Of a stretch of DNA of 64,000 nt, positions 26,694 to 35,942 are shown one piece after another. Position numbers and translations under genes: made by a program. The notes under the pieces are model-generated. The model was not told the origin of the DNA. It did no database searches and saw only the letters and a list, made by a program, of their open reading frames with translations. Each line of letters starts with the position of its first letter. Position 1 is the stretch's first letter. The stretch spans positions 4,035,501 to 4,099,500 of the forward strand of contig NZ_CP118108.1 of the NCBI RefSeq assembly GCF_028747985.1. The letters are read 5' to 3'. This stretch comes from Paenibacillus urinalis (GTDB taxonomy: Bacteria > Bacillota > Bacilli > Paenibacillales > Paenibacillaceae).

Positions 26694-27877
26694 AACACGG
26701 CACCCTCTTCCCCTTCTGCTGACGACTCCTCCTCATGGACCAGTTCAAGGAATAGTCGAACCAGACTGTCATCGGGCACGGCCCCCCCGGTTTGCCGCTG
26801 GTAAAATCGGCGGAACACCTCATGCACAGGCAGCTCGGAACGAACTGAACGCAGCTCCTCTGTCAGCATTTCGGGGTATACCGGACGGATGTGAATAATC
26901 CCCTCACGGGCCTTGCGAAGCTTCTGAATCTCTCCGAGAGACATCGCCTCACTCAGCGAAATCTCCAGATCAATATAGGCATTTGCGTCTCTGCCCTCTT
27001 CCAGCCAATGATATACCTGAGCGAGACCTTCCTGAGCCTTCCACCGTACAAGCGGCTTGCCGCTGCTCAGATATACCTCACTTGCTGCAGGTATACCTCC
27101 GGGTGCAACATCAACCATAACAACCGATTTGGTCTGTCCGGATTCGGAGAAGCTGTACGCAAGTGGAGATCCGCTGTAACGCATCATCCCTTCACCTTTG
27201 ACCATTTGCGGCCTATGCAGGTGTCCGAGCGCAGTATATTGTGCGCCTATGGCCAGTGCCGAAGGATCCACCGTGTACGCACCGCCTACCTGAATAGGTC
27301 TTTCGGAGTCGGATTCAAGACCGCCAAGGACATAGATGTGGCTCATCGCTAAATTAACAGTATCCTGCCGAAAAGAACTGCCCAGATGCCGCATCAGCTC
27401 ACCGACGCGTTCACTATATGCCTTACGCATTCCCTGCTCTTCAGCGTCATCTGTGAGCAGCTCGTTTAGCCTCGACTCCGAAGGATAAGGAAGTGCCGCG
27501 ACTCTTGCGACTTCCCCCGTTCGCGCGGCATTAACCGTTATAATCTCGGAGGTTGGCATCCCAACCAGAGTAATGCCTCGATTGTTTACTAGAGGAGAGA
27601 CCGAAGCGACACGCTCCGGCTGATCGTGGTTCCCTGCGATGACCACAAGAGGTCTTCCTCCTGACGTAAGACGGGCACAGGCGTCGTAGAAGAGCTGCTC
27701 TGCCGCCGCAGGCGGATTGACGGAATCATATACATCACCTGCCATTAGGATGACGTCTGCCTGTTCCTCATCCGCAAGAGTAACCAGCTCGTCCACAAAT
27801 GCTTCCTGCTCTTTAAGCCTGCTTCTGCCTTCCAGCGTCTTACCGAAATGCCAATCCCCCGTATGCAATATCCGCAT
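26690..27877 (-). CDS. sbcD: Exonuclease subunit SbcD
   Basis: Mre11-like metallophosphoesterase, the nuclease subunit of SbcCD. Motifs in order: MRILHTGDWHFGK (Asp8 and His10), MAGDVYDS, GNHDQPERV near residue 92, and a C-terminal capping domain that binds the base of SbcC. The 395-residue length is normal. It follows addA by about 30 bases and overlaps sbcC, so addB-addA-sbcD-sbcC form one probable operon devoted to double-strand ends. Confidence 0.96.
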   Translation of the reverse strand: MRILHTGDWHFGKTLEGRSRLKEQEAFVDELVTLADEEQADVILMAGDVYDSVNPPAAAEQLFYDACARLTSGGRPLVVIAGNHDQPERVASVSPLVNNRGITLVGMPTSEIITVNAARTGEVARVAALPYPSESRLNELLTDDAEEQGMRKAYSERVGELMRHLGSSFRQDTVNLAMSHIYVLGGLESDSERPIQVGGAYTVDPSALAIGAQYTALGHLHRPQMVKGEGMMRYSGSPLAYSFSESGQTKSVVMVDVAPGGIPAASEVYLSSGKPLVRWKAQEGLAQVYHWLEEGRDANAYIDLEISLSEAMSLGEIQKLRKAREGIIHIRPVYPEMLTEELRSVRSELPVHEVFRRFYQRQTGGAVPDDSLVRLFLELVHEEESSAEGEEGAVL

Positions 27878-27908
27878 ATTGTCTCTCTCACTCCTTTACG
27901 CCGCATTT

Positions 27909-30900
27909 CTAGAGCTTCACTGCCGTATCCGCATCAAAGAAATAAAGCCATTTTTCATCAATTTCATAATCTAAAATATCCTTTAACGCTCGTGCATAGA
28001 GATCAAGCTGGAATCGGTAGCCATGCGCCAGCTGGGCAACACCGCCCTTATGCTCGAGCACCTTGTCTGTCTTATAATCCAGCAGCACACGTTTGCCATC
28101 CACCTCATACAAGCAATCCACAATACCGCGGATCAGAACCGTCTCTTGACCTAGCTCACTCTGCAGCCTTGAAGCCTCCTCATGAGAGGAAGGCATGAAT
28201 AGACCTTCATCTGTCTCATCTGCCGGAAGCCCGTAGCTGAACGGCATCTCTCTTCTAATCCATGCCGCTCTTGTCAGCTGTTGTCCAGGCTCACTCTCGT
28301 AGAACCTGAATATTTGTTCCGGCTCAACGGCTTCTGCTTGATGGGGCAGCAAAATATTGATCTCTATCAACCTTCCGATGGTCTCCTTAATCAGATCAAG
28401 ATTCATTTCTGAGATCATCGGCATGTGTTGCATAATCGTGTGATAGACCGTACCTCTTTCGGTTGGTGTGAGCAAAGCCTCGCTCATAAATTTCGGCCGC
28501 CGCAGATGGAGTGTCTCTCTGGACTCCGCGCGAGCACCATGGAGCTCCAGCTCGTCCATCCACTCCAATGAAGGGCGGTCCTGTGATGCCAGAAGTGCCT
28601 TCATCTCGGTAACAGAAGTACTGGCCGGAGTCCTCGCTGCTGCCATGTATGGATACGTCCAGGAGAGAGCATGATCGATCATCTGAGCTGTGTCTTCCTT
28701 CTCCTCCAGCTTAGTCAACACAGGTCTGCGCTCCAAAAGTGCGGCTGTGCGAAGCATCCGCTCCTCATCGATTCCTTCTTCATCAGGCAGCACTCCACTG
28801 GCTAAGCCTTGAACCGATTGGCTGGGCACAATGGAAACGATCCAATGCGCTGCATCCTCGCCGAAGATCCGATGTGGCATATTCTCCATATTCTCCATCC
28901 CAGCCATGTCCCGAAGCGGCTTCCCGTCCGGATGACGGAACAATGCCGGACCTACCCAGTCCATATAGCTTCTTCCCGAAGCAAGAAGAGTTTCCGGCAG
29001 GAGCATCGTTGGCAGATCCTTGATCTGCGACCAGGCAAGTGCCCGGGCAGCTGCATCCTTGACTGTTCCGATCAGAATCATCTTTTCCTTAGGACGAGTG
29101 AGCGCCACGTACAGCACCCGCATCTCCTCGGCCAGCAGCTCAGCATGTGCACGCCTCCGGATCGCCAGATTAGCGAGCGTTGGATAGCCGACCCGATTAT
29201 CCTCATCAATGAATCTCGGACCAAAGCCCAGTTCCTTATGCATCATGAATGGAGAGTTCAGATCTTGCTGATTGAACATTTTGGACATTCCTGCTACAAA
29301 AACGATCGGAAACTCGAGGCCTTTGCTTCGATGGATCGTCATAATGCGAACTGCTTGCTCTGTATCCCCTGATCCACTGACTGTACCGAGATCACCGCCG
29401 TGGTCCTTCAGTCTGGCAACGAACGTGAGAAACCGAAATAGGCCCCGATTGGAAGTCGAGCTCTCGTACTGCTTGGCCCGGTCATACAGTGCCTGCAGAT
29501 TGCGGCTGCGCTGCATCCCGCCAGGCAGACCCACGACCCAGTCCAGATAACCCGTGTCCTGATAAATCCGCCAGATCAGCTCACTCAAGCTCCCATTACG
29601 TGCATCATTCCTCCATTGCTCAAGCGATTCGCTAAATTCCCGAAGCTTGTCTACTAGCGCGACACCAGCTGCAGGCGTACGTTCATGCAGAGGAGGACTA
29701 TCTTCAGCCTCTTCCCCAGCTTTCGTTGTATCCAGCAGCGCAGCTGCCTGTTCATTTACGAATCGTTCTGTTGACGGTTCTTCAATAAATCCATCTGCAC
29801 GATCTTCCTTACGATCTACTGAAATATCTATCGCCTCTGTCGCTGCACCAGCCTCTCTGAGAGCGAATTCCATTTCCAGCTGTGCTGTCTGTCGTTCACT
29901 GTTCTCGCGAATCTCGGTTATCGTATTATCGTTCGCCTGAGCTACACCTGAATTTCCTGCGTCTGCAATGGTCTTCATCATCGCATCATAGAACGATATA
30001 TTTTTGCCAGACAGACGAACCAGAGCAAGCTCCTCTTCATCCAGCCCTACAATTGGAGACCGAAGCACCGAAGCCAGCGGAATATCCTGCTGGGGATTAT
30101 CCACAATTTGCAGAAGAGACAGCATAATTTCTACTTCCGTAGCTTCAAAAAATCCCTTGCTCTGATCACCGGTAACCGGTATTCCTTCCCGTTTCAGCAC
30201 CTCCATCATCAGAGGCGTCCATATTCTGGCTGATCGAAGCAAAATAACGATATCTCCATACTTCGCCGGTCTCATGAGTTTGGTATGCTTGTCATAGATT
30301 TGCGCTGCTTCTCCCGTATTGCCGACCATCTGGTGAATGCGGGCCGCTATATAGGACGCCTCCAGCTCCGCCGTTTCCATCTCCAGCTGTTCAACTTGCT
30401 CAGACGAGGCATCTGCTGTATCGCTTTCTATCGTCTCGGCCTCTTCCAGAGAGCCTGTTCCGGCACGATCAATGAGTACAAGCTCCGGTGTATACTCTTC
30501 TTCTAACGATTCGGATGTCTCTGGGAATGAGGCACCAAAGGTCAGTGCGGCAGCGTCATCGTATTCAATCTCTGCCACACCGGCATTCATAATCTGTCTA
30601 AACAGCATGTTGACCGCATCGACGACTTCCTTGCGGCTTCTAAAATTGCGTGCCAGATCAATACGCAGACCTTCTCCGCCTCCGTCATGGTCATACCTTC
30701 TGTATTTGTCCAGGAATAAGCCGGGCTCAGCTAGACGGAAGCGGTATATGCTCTGCTTGACATCACCAACCATGAACCTGTTCCCGGGATGCTCACGGGA
30801 GATGAGGCTCACAATATCCTCCTGAACCGTATTGGTATCCTGATATTCATCCAGGAGTACTTCGTCAAACTGCTGCCTGTATTCTATTGCTGCATCCGAA

Positions 30901-32087
30901 GGATACGACTGTTCAGGAGTGGAATCGGTATGACGCAGGATCTGGAGCGCATAATGCTCCAAATCGCTGAAATCAACGACCCCTTTGGATTGCTTCTCTC
31001 GAGTAAATCGTTCTCCGAATAGGATGACGATCTCGGCAAGCTTTTTCATCAGTGGTGCAATCTTCGACAGCTCGATCAGAAACTGCTCCGGTGTTCTGCC
31101 GAACATGACCGATTTCAGCTCCGTCACGGTCTTCTTCACCGATTCTCTCAGATCCTTCGCTCTCTCCTGAAGACCCGGATCAGCCTGACCTTTACGTACC
31201 GATTTGAGCTTGCCAAAGGCTGCGCTGTTGAACACATCATACAGTTCGGACCATGATCCGCTCCGAACCTGATTCAGCAGCCGCTCCACCATCTCCAGAT
31301 CCTCGGTAAAGGTCTCCGCATAAGCTGCCGGACCCTCCGGCTCCTGTGCAATAGCAAGTGCCTGCTTGAGCTGATCTGATGCTCCGCCCAGAGCCAGCTC
31401 TGCATCTCTCATAATGCTTGCTACCCACTCCGTATTGCTCAGCTCATCCAATGATTGCACCTCAAATGCGGCTGCCATCTCGGAGAGCCAGTGTTCGGGC
31501 CATGAATGACTGCGGGCAAAATCATACAGCCTCTGGACAAGTCCATACATGGCGTCATCGCTGCGCTCTCCACTGAACCAATCCACAAGCCTGCGAAAAT
31601 CGCTTCCTTCGCTTTCCTCTCCGTACTTTTCTTCAAACAGCTCCATCAGCAGCTCCTGACGCATAAGCTCTGCTTCGTATTCGTTCAGAATTCGGAATGA
31701 GGGATCCAGAGGAATCAGCTGATAATATCGCCGAATGATCTCCATACAGAAGGAATGAAGCGTAGTAATTGGAGCTCTGCCAAGCAGCGTCAGCTGTCTG
31801 GCTAGATGCTCGCTTCCTGGGCTCTGCTCCTGCGCTGCTTCCAGTGCTTCACGAATCCTCTCCCGCATCTCCGAAGCTGCTGCCTTGGTAAAAGTCGCAA
31901 TGAGCAGCCTGTCCACGCTGTACCCTGCTTCAGGATCTGATATTTTACGAATGATCCGCTCGACCAGTACAGCGGTCTTCCCTGAGCCCGCAGCCGCAGC
32001 CACGAGCATGTCTTCTCCAGAAGAAGCAATCGCCTTCCATTGGTCGTCGCTCCAGAAGCTTCCTTCCGGCTTAGGAATCATGTTCAT
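27909..32087 (-). CDS. addA: ATP-dependent helicase/nuclease subunit A (AddA)
   Basis: UvrD-like helicase with a C-terminal RecB-type nuclease domain, functional counterpart of RecB. It resects double-strand breaks to Chi with AddB. Walker A AAAAGSGKTAVLVERI is near residue 25, motif II VLLDEYQDTNT near 410, RFRLAEPGLF (motif III) after it, and the nuclease motif RVLLDYKTDKV is close to the C terminus. At about 1392 residues it is longer than typical AddA (roughly 1230-1240). The excess includes acidic low-complexity inserts near residues 540-572 and 709-807. ATG at 32087 with GGAGG upstream; an open frame 33 codons longer lies within addB and is not supported. Overlaps addB by 17 bases. Confidence 0.96.
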   Translation of the reverse strand: MNMIPKPEGSFWSDDQWKAIASSGEDMLVAAAAGSGKTAVLVERIIRKISDPEAGYSVDRLLIATFTKAAASEMRERIREALEAAQEQSPGSEHLARQLTLLGRAPITTLHSFCMEIIRRYYQLIPLDPSFRILNEYEAELMRQELLMELFEEKYGEESEGSDFRRLVDWFSGERSDDAMYGLVQRLYDFARSHSWPEHWLSEMAAAFEVQSLDELSNTEWVASIMRDAELALGGASDQLKQALAIAQEPEGPAAYAETFTEDLEMVERLLNQVRSGSWSELYDVFNSAAFGKLKSVRKGQADPGLQERAKDLRESVKKTVTELKSVMFGRTPEQFLIELSKIAPLMKKLAEIVILFGERFTREKQSKGVVDFSDLEHYALQILRHTDSTPEQSYPSDAAIEYRQQFDEVLLDEYQDTNTVQEDIVSLISREHPGNRFMVGDVKQSIYRFRLAEPGLFLDKYRRYDHDGGGEGLRIDLARNFRSRKEVVDAVNMLFRQIMNAGVAEIEYDDAAALTFGASFPETSESLEEEYTPELVLIDRAGTGSLEEAETIESDTADASSEQVEQLEMETAELEASYIAARIHQMVGNTGEAAQIYDKHTKLMRPAKYGDIVILLRSARIWTPLMMEVLKREGIPVTGDQSKGFFEATEVEIMLSLLQIVDNPQQDIPLASVLRSPIVGLDEEELALVRLSGKNISFYDAMMKTIADAGNSGVAQANDNTITEIRENSERQTAQLEMEFALREAGAATEAIDISVDRKEDRADGFIEEPSTERFVNEQAAALLDTTKAGEEAEDSPPLHERTPAAGVALVDKLREFSESLEQWRNDARNGSLSELIWRIYQDTGYLDWVVGLPGGMQRSRNLQALYDRAKQYESSTSNRGLFRFLTFVARLKDHGGDLGTVSGSGDTEQAVRIMTIHRSKGLEFPIVFVAGMSKMFNQQDLNSPFMMHKELGFGPRFIDEDNRVGYPTLANLAIRRRAHAELLAEEMRVLYVALTRPKEKMILIGTVKDAAARALAWSQIKDLPTMLLPETLLASGRSYMDWVGPALFRHPDGKPLRDMAGMENMENMPHRIFGEDAAHWIVSIVPSQSVQGLASGVLPDEEGIDEERMLRTAALLERRPVLTKLEEKEDTAQMIDHALSWTYPYMAAARTPASTSVTEMKALLASQDRPSLEWMDELELHGARAESRETLHLRRPKFMSEALLTPTERGTVYHTIMQHMPMISEMNLDLIKETIGRLIEINILLPHQAEAVEPEQIFRFYESEPGQQLTRAAWIRREMPFSYGLPADETDEGLFMPSSHEEASRLQSELGQETVLIRGIVDCLYEVDGKRVLLDYKTDKVLEHKGGVAQLAHGYRFQLDLYARALKDILDYEIDEKWLYFFDADTAVKL

Positions 32088-35000
32088 ATGCTTGTTCTCC
32101 TCCTTCCCTGTTAAATAAATCCCAAGCCTGCTTCTTGTCCGGTCTCTTGAGTAAATTGTACTCACTGCCTGGCATGCTCTCATCAAACTGGCATACCGAT
32201 TTCAACGGACAGAACGTACAGGCACTTTGCTGCTGCATGCGATAAGGAGATATCGACACATCTCCATTCGTTATTCGTGTTCCGATATCTTGAATCGTCC
32301 CGCGTACCGAGCTCAGCAGCATATCCCACTGCTCCTCTGTCGCAACTGACGAGCTGCTGTAGAATCCACCATCCGTTTTTACGGCGACCGGAAGGATTGA
32401 AGAGTATCCTTTCTCCAGAGAGGTATCCATCTTCCCGATCACTTCCCGATCCGCGAGCAATAATCCCTTCATCTTAAATCGCTTGAGCAGCTCCTGTTCA
32501 GCTTGCTCGGAGCCCATGCCATTGGCAGATTGAAGGAGAGGATTATGCACATGGAAATAGAGCACGCCCGCAGGATGAGCCTCTGTTCCGATCCACTCCT
32601 CCGCGTAAGTCAGCAATACATCCAGATATGTGAGCATCTGCAGCGACAGACCGTAAAACACCTCATGCAGCTTCAGATCGGTCTGGCTGGATTTATAATC
32701 AATAACCCGAAGTAAAATTTCGCCATCTTCTCCTTCGGCTACATCTACCCGGTCAATTCGGCCTACAATTTGCATGACAACGCCATTATCTAATGTAAAT
32801 GTCAGCGGGGGCAGCGGCTTGTCCGGACCAAAATCAAGCTCCAGTGCCAAGGGTTCAAAGCTGCCCCTTCTAGACTGCTCACCCAGTATAATGGAAGCTC
32901 GGCTTACGATATTTTTGAGCTTGCGAAAAATATATCCATAACGCTGTGTACTCAGCAAAATTTCACCTTGCAGCTGAGGTGCTAGTACATCCACGGTCTC
33001 CTCTGCATAGGAAACGCACTCCTCACGGCTGAGGTTCGCCCAGCTTAAGTTCTGCTCCTTCAGCTTCATCGCCATTTTGCTGAGTGCCGCATGAAACAGC
33101 TGTCCGATATCAGGGGCCTTAAGACGATACACTTGTCTCTCCTTCAGCTTCAGACCGAACGAGACAAAATGAGAGAAAGGGCATAAGGCAAACCGTTCCA
33201 TACGAGATACACTGGTCTTGAGCTGTGTTCCGTACAGCTTGAAGCTCGTCTCCTTCGTGAGCGTGCGAGTACGGTTCTTATAAAATACAGATTCGAGCAT
33301 TCGTTCAAGTCGAACCTGCATTTCCGGATGTGCGAGGTACCAGTTATATACCTCCCACCAGGACTCCTCGATGTTCTTTCCTCTTCGCCATTCCCGAAGC
33401 TCACCCATCAGATAGGACATTGTTAGGTCGGGACGAAGCAGGAAGCCTGCTTGCTCCTTCCATTCGGGTGCTTGTCCCGGCCGGGAGAGCAGCGGACGCT
33501 CCTCCAGCCCAGGAAACATCCGCTTCAAATGACGAATCATTTCTGAAGGGTGGAGGGACTTGCCGTCTTCATCTGCAAGAGGATAGCTGATCCATAGACT
33601 GTGGCTCGCTTGGGTAAACGCAGCATAGATTAAGAAGCGTTCATCCAGCATTTTGCGTGTCACGTCAGGACCTAGCTGCATGCCATACTCCGTAAGCACG
33701 GATCTTTCCGAAGCCGTTAGAACTCCTTCCTCCTGCTGGATTTGCGGCATGACACCGTCTGTTGCACCAAGAATAAATACATGACTGACCTTACCTGTCC
33801 GAGATCGATCCAGACTTCCGACAAGCACTTGATCCAGTGCAGGAGGAATCAGTCCCAGCTTCAGCTCAGCCAGTCCTGTCTCTATGACTCCTGCAAACAG
33901 CTCGGCATCCAAATGCTCGGTGCCCATCATTTCCACGACTTGATCCAGCAAATCCAGAACCGCGGTCCAGATCCCCCGATGCTCCCGAGCCTGCTCAGGA
34001 CTTCCTTCCTCCAGCGCCTTGCTGCTCAGTGCATCCAGTTTACGAGCGATGTCTGCATCCTCTAGCAGCTTGAATAGAGCGATACATTGCTCCTTGGCCG
34101 TCTTCGCTTTTTTGAACCTCTTCTCAAAGGTAAACAATGGGGATACAATCGTCTCACGACATTTCTCCATTAAGTACAGGAACCGGCTGCGATTAAGCTC
34201 AGAACCAGCTGGCCCATCTTCTTCGAGGGACAAACTCGGCACTCCCTTCCACGGCTTGCCGTCTGTCCATCTATAGCCGGAAATTCCGGATGCCAGCACG
34301 TAGTTCTCCAGCATATCCATATCGTATCGACTAACGGACCCATCGAGAGGCAGCAGCAGATCCGTCTTCACCGCCCGGAATACGTCCTCATACTTCCATC
34401 GTCTATTGATGACATCCAGAGCGGACCTGATCAACTCGGCAAGCGGATGATGCAGCTCATCTCTGCGCTCGTCCAGGAAATAGGGAACATCGTAATCCTT
34501 GAACAAGGGTGCGACGATATGCCCATAATCACCGAGATTGCGGACAAGGACTGCCATATCCCGGTAACGAACTCCTTCTTCTCTTGCCAATCGTCTGATT
34601 TCTCGCAGGACGCCTTCGACCTCAGCTCTTCTGTTCTCGGCCGCAAAAACATGAATTCCTTCATGACCTGCATCCTTCATACGGACGCGGCGGCCCTCGA
34701 AGCCTGCTTCCAGATGCGCAAGCGCCGAAGCTGCATAACGAGGCGAGGGAGAGGGATCGGTCGGTAAGTGATCTGTAGTACATTCTATTGCTGTATCTTC
34801 AGCGATTCCTTTCAGTTTGACGTAAGACATGCCTGCAGAGTAGAACAAGTTCATTTCATTCGGCATATTCATCGCATCATAAGGCTTGTCCAGAGTCAGC
34901 GATATGGTTACGGAGTTCGCATTCAGCAGTAATTGTCTGATAACGGAGAGCTCCTGCGGAGTAAAGCTGCGGAAGCCGTCAATCCAAACATCAGCCTGCT

Positions 35001-35598
35001 TCACATAATCCGAGGACGGGATTCGCTCTGCCAATTTGTCCAGTGTATCTTCTTCATCCATGTATAATCGGGATACTTCTTCCTCGAAGTCCCGGTATAC
35101 GGTTAAAATATCATGAATCTTGTGATGCAGAATCGCACCTGCGAAAGGCACCTCCATTACTCGCTCAAGCTCTTCCTTCAAAGATTGTTCCTGAGTTCCG
35201 TATCGCTTCATTTCCGCATACAGGGAACTTAGTTGATGGGCAAATCCCATTTGTGTACCCGATGCAGAGAATATTTTAAGCTCATCCTTGCGCTTTTGCA
35301 TAATTTTGTAGAGCAGCATTTTCTTGCCTTCGGCCCGAATCGGAATAAGAGCCGAGCCTCCCGTTTCCTGCATTACTCTCAAGCTGAGCCTGCGAAAATC
35401 AAGCACTTGGGCTCGGACGGAGCCGTTCACGCCTTGAGAACGAATCATTTCGGATTCTGCCTGGAAGGAAGCCTGTTCCGGAACGATAAGGATTATAGGA
35501 TTTCCTGCAGGGTTCTCATGCAGCTGAGCCGTAATTTGATTCATAATGGCCGTGCTTTTTCCACTGCCGGCTCGTCCAATCATCATATGAAGCGGCAT
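32071..35598 (-). CDS. addB: ATP-dependent helicase/nuclease subunit B (AddB)
   Basis: Second subunit of AddAB. A UvrD-like but helicase-inactive N-terminal half keeps a P-loop (GRAGSGKST at residues 8-16), and the C-terminal nuclease domain carries LRVIDYKSSQTDLKL. Iron-sulphur cluster cysteines are present: one in FALCPFSHF (about residue 805) and three in CTFCPLKSVC near the C terminus. It also carries the Chi recognition surface. Length 1175 is normal. GGAGG at 10 bases from ATG. First gene of addB-addA-sbcD-sbcC. Confidence 0.97.
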   Translation of the reverse strand: MPLHMMIGRAGSGKSTAIMNQITAQLHENPAGNPIILIVPEQASFQAESEMIRSQGVNGSVRAQVLDFRRLSLRVMQETGGSALIPIRAEGKKMLLYKIMQKRKDELKIFSASGTQMGFAHQLSSLYAEMKRYGTQEQSLKEELERVMEVPFAGAILHHKIHDILTVYRDFEEEVSRLYMDEEDTLDKLAERIPSSDYVKQADVWIDGFRSFTPQELSVIRQLLLNANSVTISLTLDKPYDAMNMPNEMNLFYSAGMSYVKLKGIAEDTAIECTTDHLPTDPSPSPRYAASALAHLEAGFEGRRVRMKDAGHEGIHVFAAENRRAEVEGVLREIRRLAREEGVRYRDMAVLVRNLGDYGHIVAPLFKDYDVPYFLDERRDELHHPLAELIRSALDVINRRWKYEDVFRAVKTDLLLPLDGSVSRYDMDMLENYVLASGISGYRWTDGKPWKGVPSLSLEEDGPAGSELNRSRFLYLMEKCRETIVSPLFTFEKRFKKAKTAKEQCIALFKLLEDADIARKLDALSSKALEEGSPEQAREHRGIWTAVLDLLDQVVEMMGTEHLDAELFAGVIETGLAELKLGLIPPALDQVLVGSLDRSRTGKVSHVFILGATDGVMPQIQQEEGVLTASERSVLTEYGMQLGPDVTRKMLDERFLIYAAFTQASHSLWISYPLADEDGKSLHPSEMIRHLKRMFPGLEERPLLSRPGQAPEWKEQAGFLLRPDLTMSYLMGELREWRRGKNIEESWWEVYNWYLAHPEMQVRLERMLESVFYKNRTRTLTKETSFKLYGTQLKTSVSRMERFALCPFSHFVSFGLKLKERQVYRLKAPDIGQLFHAALSKMAMKLKEQNLSWANLSREECVSYAEETVDVLAPQLQGEILLSTQRYGYIFRKLKNIVSRASIILGEQSRRGSFEPLALELDFGPDKPLPPLTFTLDNGVVMQIVGRIDRVDVAEGEDGEILLRVIDYKSSQTDLKLHEVFYGLSLQMLTYLDVLLTYAEEWIGTEAHPAGVLYFHVHNPLLQSANGMGSEQAEQELLKRFKMKGLLLADREVIGKMDTSLEKGYSSILPVAVKTDGGFYSSSSVATEEQWDMLLSSVRGTIQDIGTRITNGDVSISPYRMQQQSACTFCPLKSVCQFDESMPGSEYNLLKRPDKKQAWDLFNREGGEQAYEHDS

Positions 35599-35942
35599 TT
35601 ATTGAATTCCTCCCTTTCTATATTCGAAGCTATATTTGAAACTACATCATCAGCATACTGACATGTATGTATTTGCTATCAGCCTTTTTGCACCCTAAAT
35701 ATTTAACTAAAAGAGACCAAAAACCTTATAAAGTCTAAGCACAAGTATAACATATCTCACTCAACAGGAACATGCGTTTGGTAATTCTAGTAAGTCAAAC
35801 CATGCTAAATTTCTTCCAATCGAAGCACATGCATAAGTTCCTACAAACTTTCAATTTATCGTCGTTACATCAACATACGTACAGTAAAAAAAAGCATCCG
35901 AACACTCTTTCTACAAAGAGAATAAGGATGCTTCTTCTATGA
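35599..35942. other. Intergenic stretch before addB
   Basis: AT-rich gap of 344 bases. It contains the ribosome binding site of addB at its left end and the terminator of the 35943 gene at its right end. A TTATACTTG at about 35742-35750 (minus strand) could be a -10 element for addB, but no -35 at proper spacing is evident. No ORF or RNA gene is supported. Confidence 0.5.
35886..35933 (-). terminator. Terminator after the RlmI-type methyltransferase gene
   Basis: Stem AAGCATCC / GGATGCTT with an additional inner pairing CTCTTT / AAAGAG around a CTAC loop, followed by TTTTTT on the minus strand. Located 10 bases past the stop codon. Confidence 0.85.
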
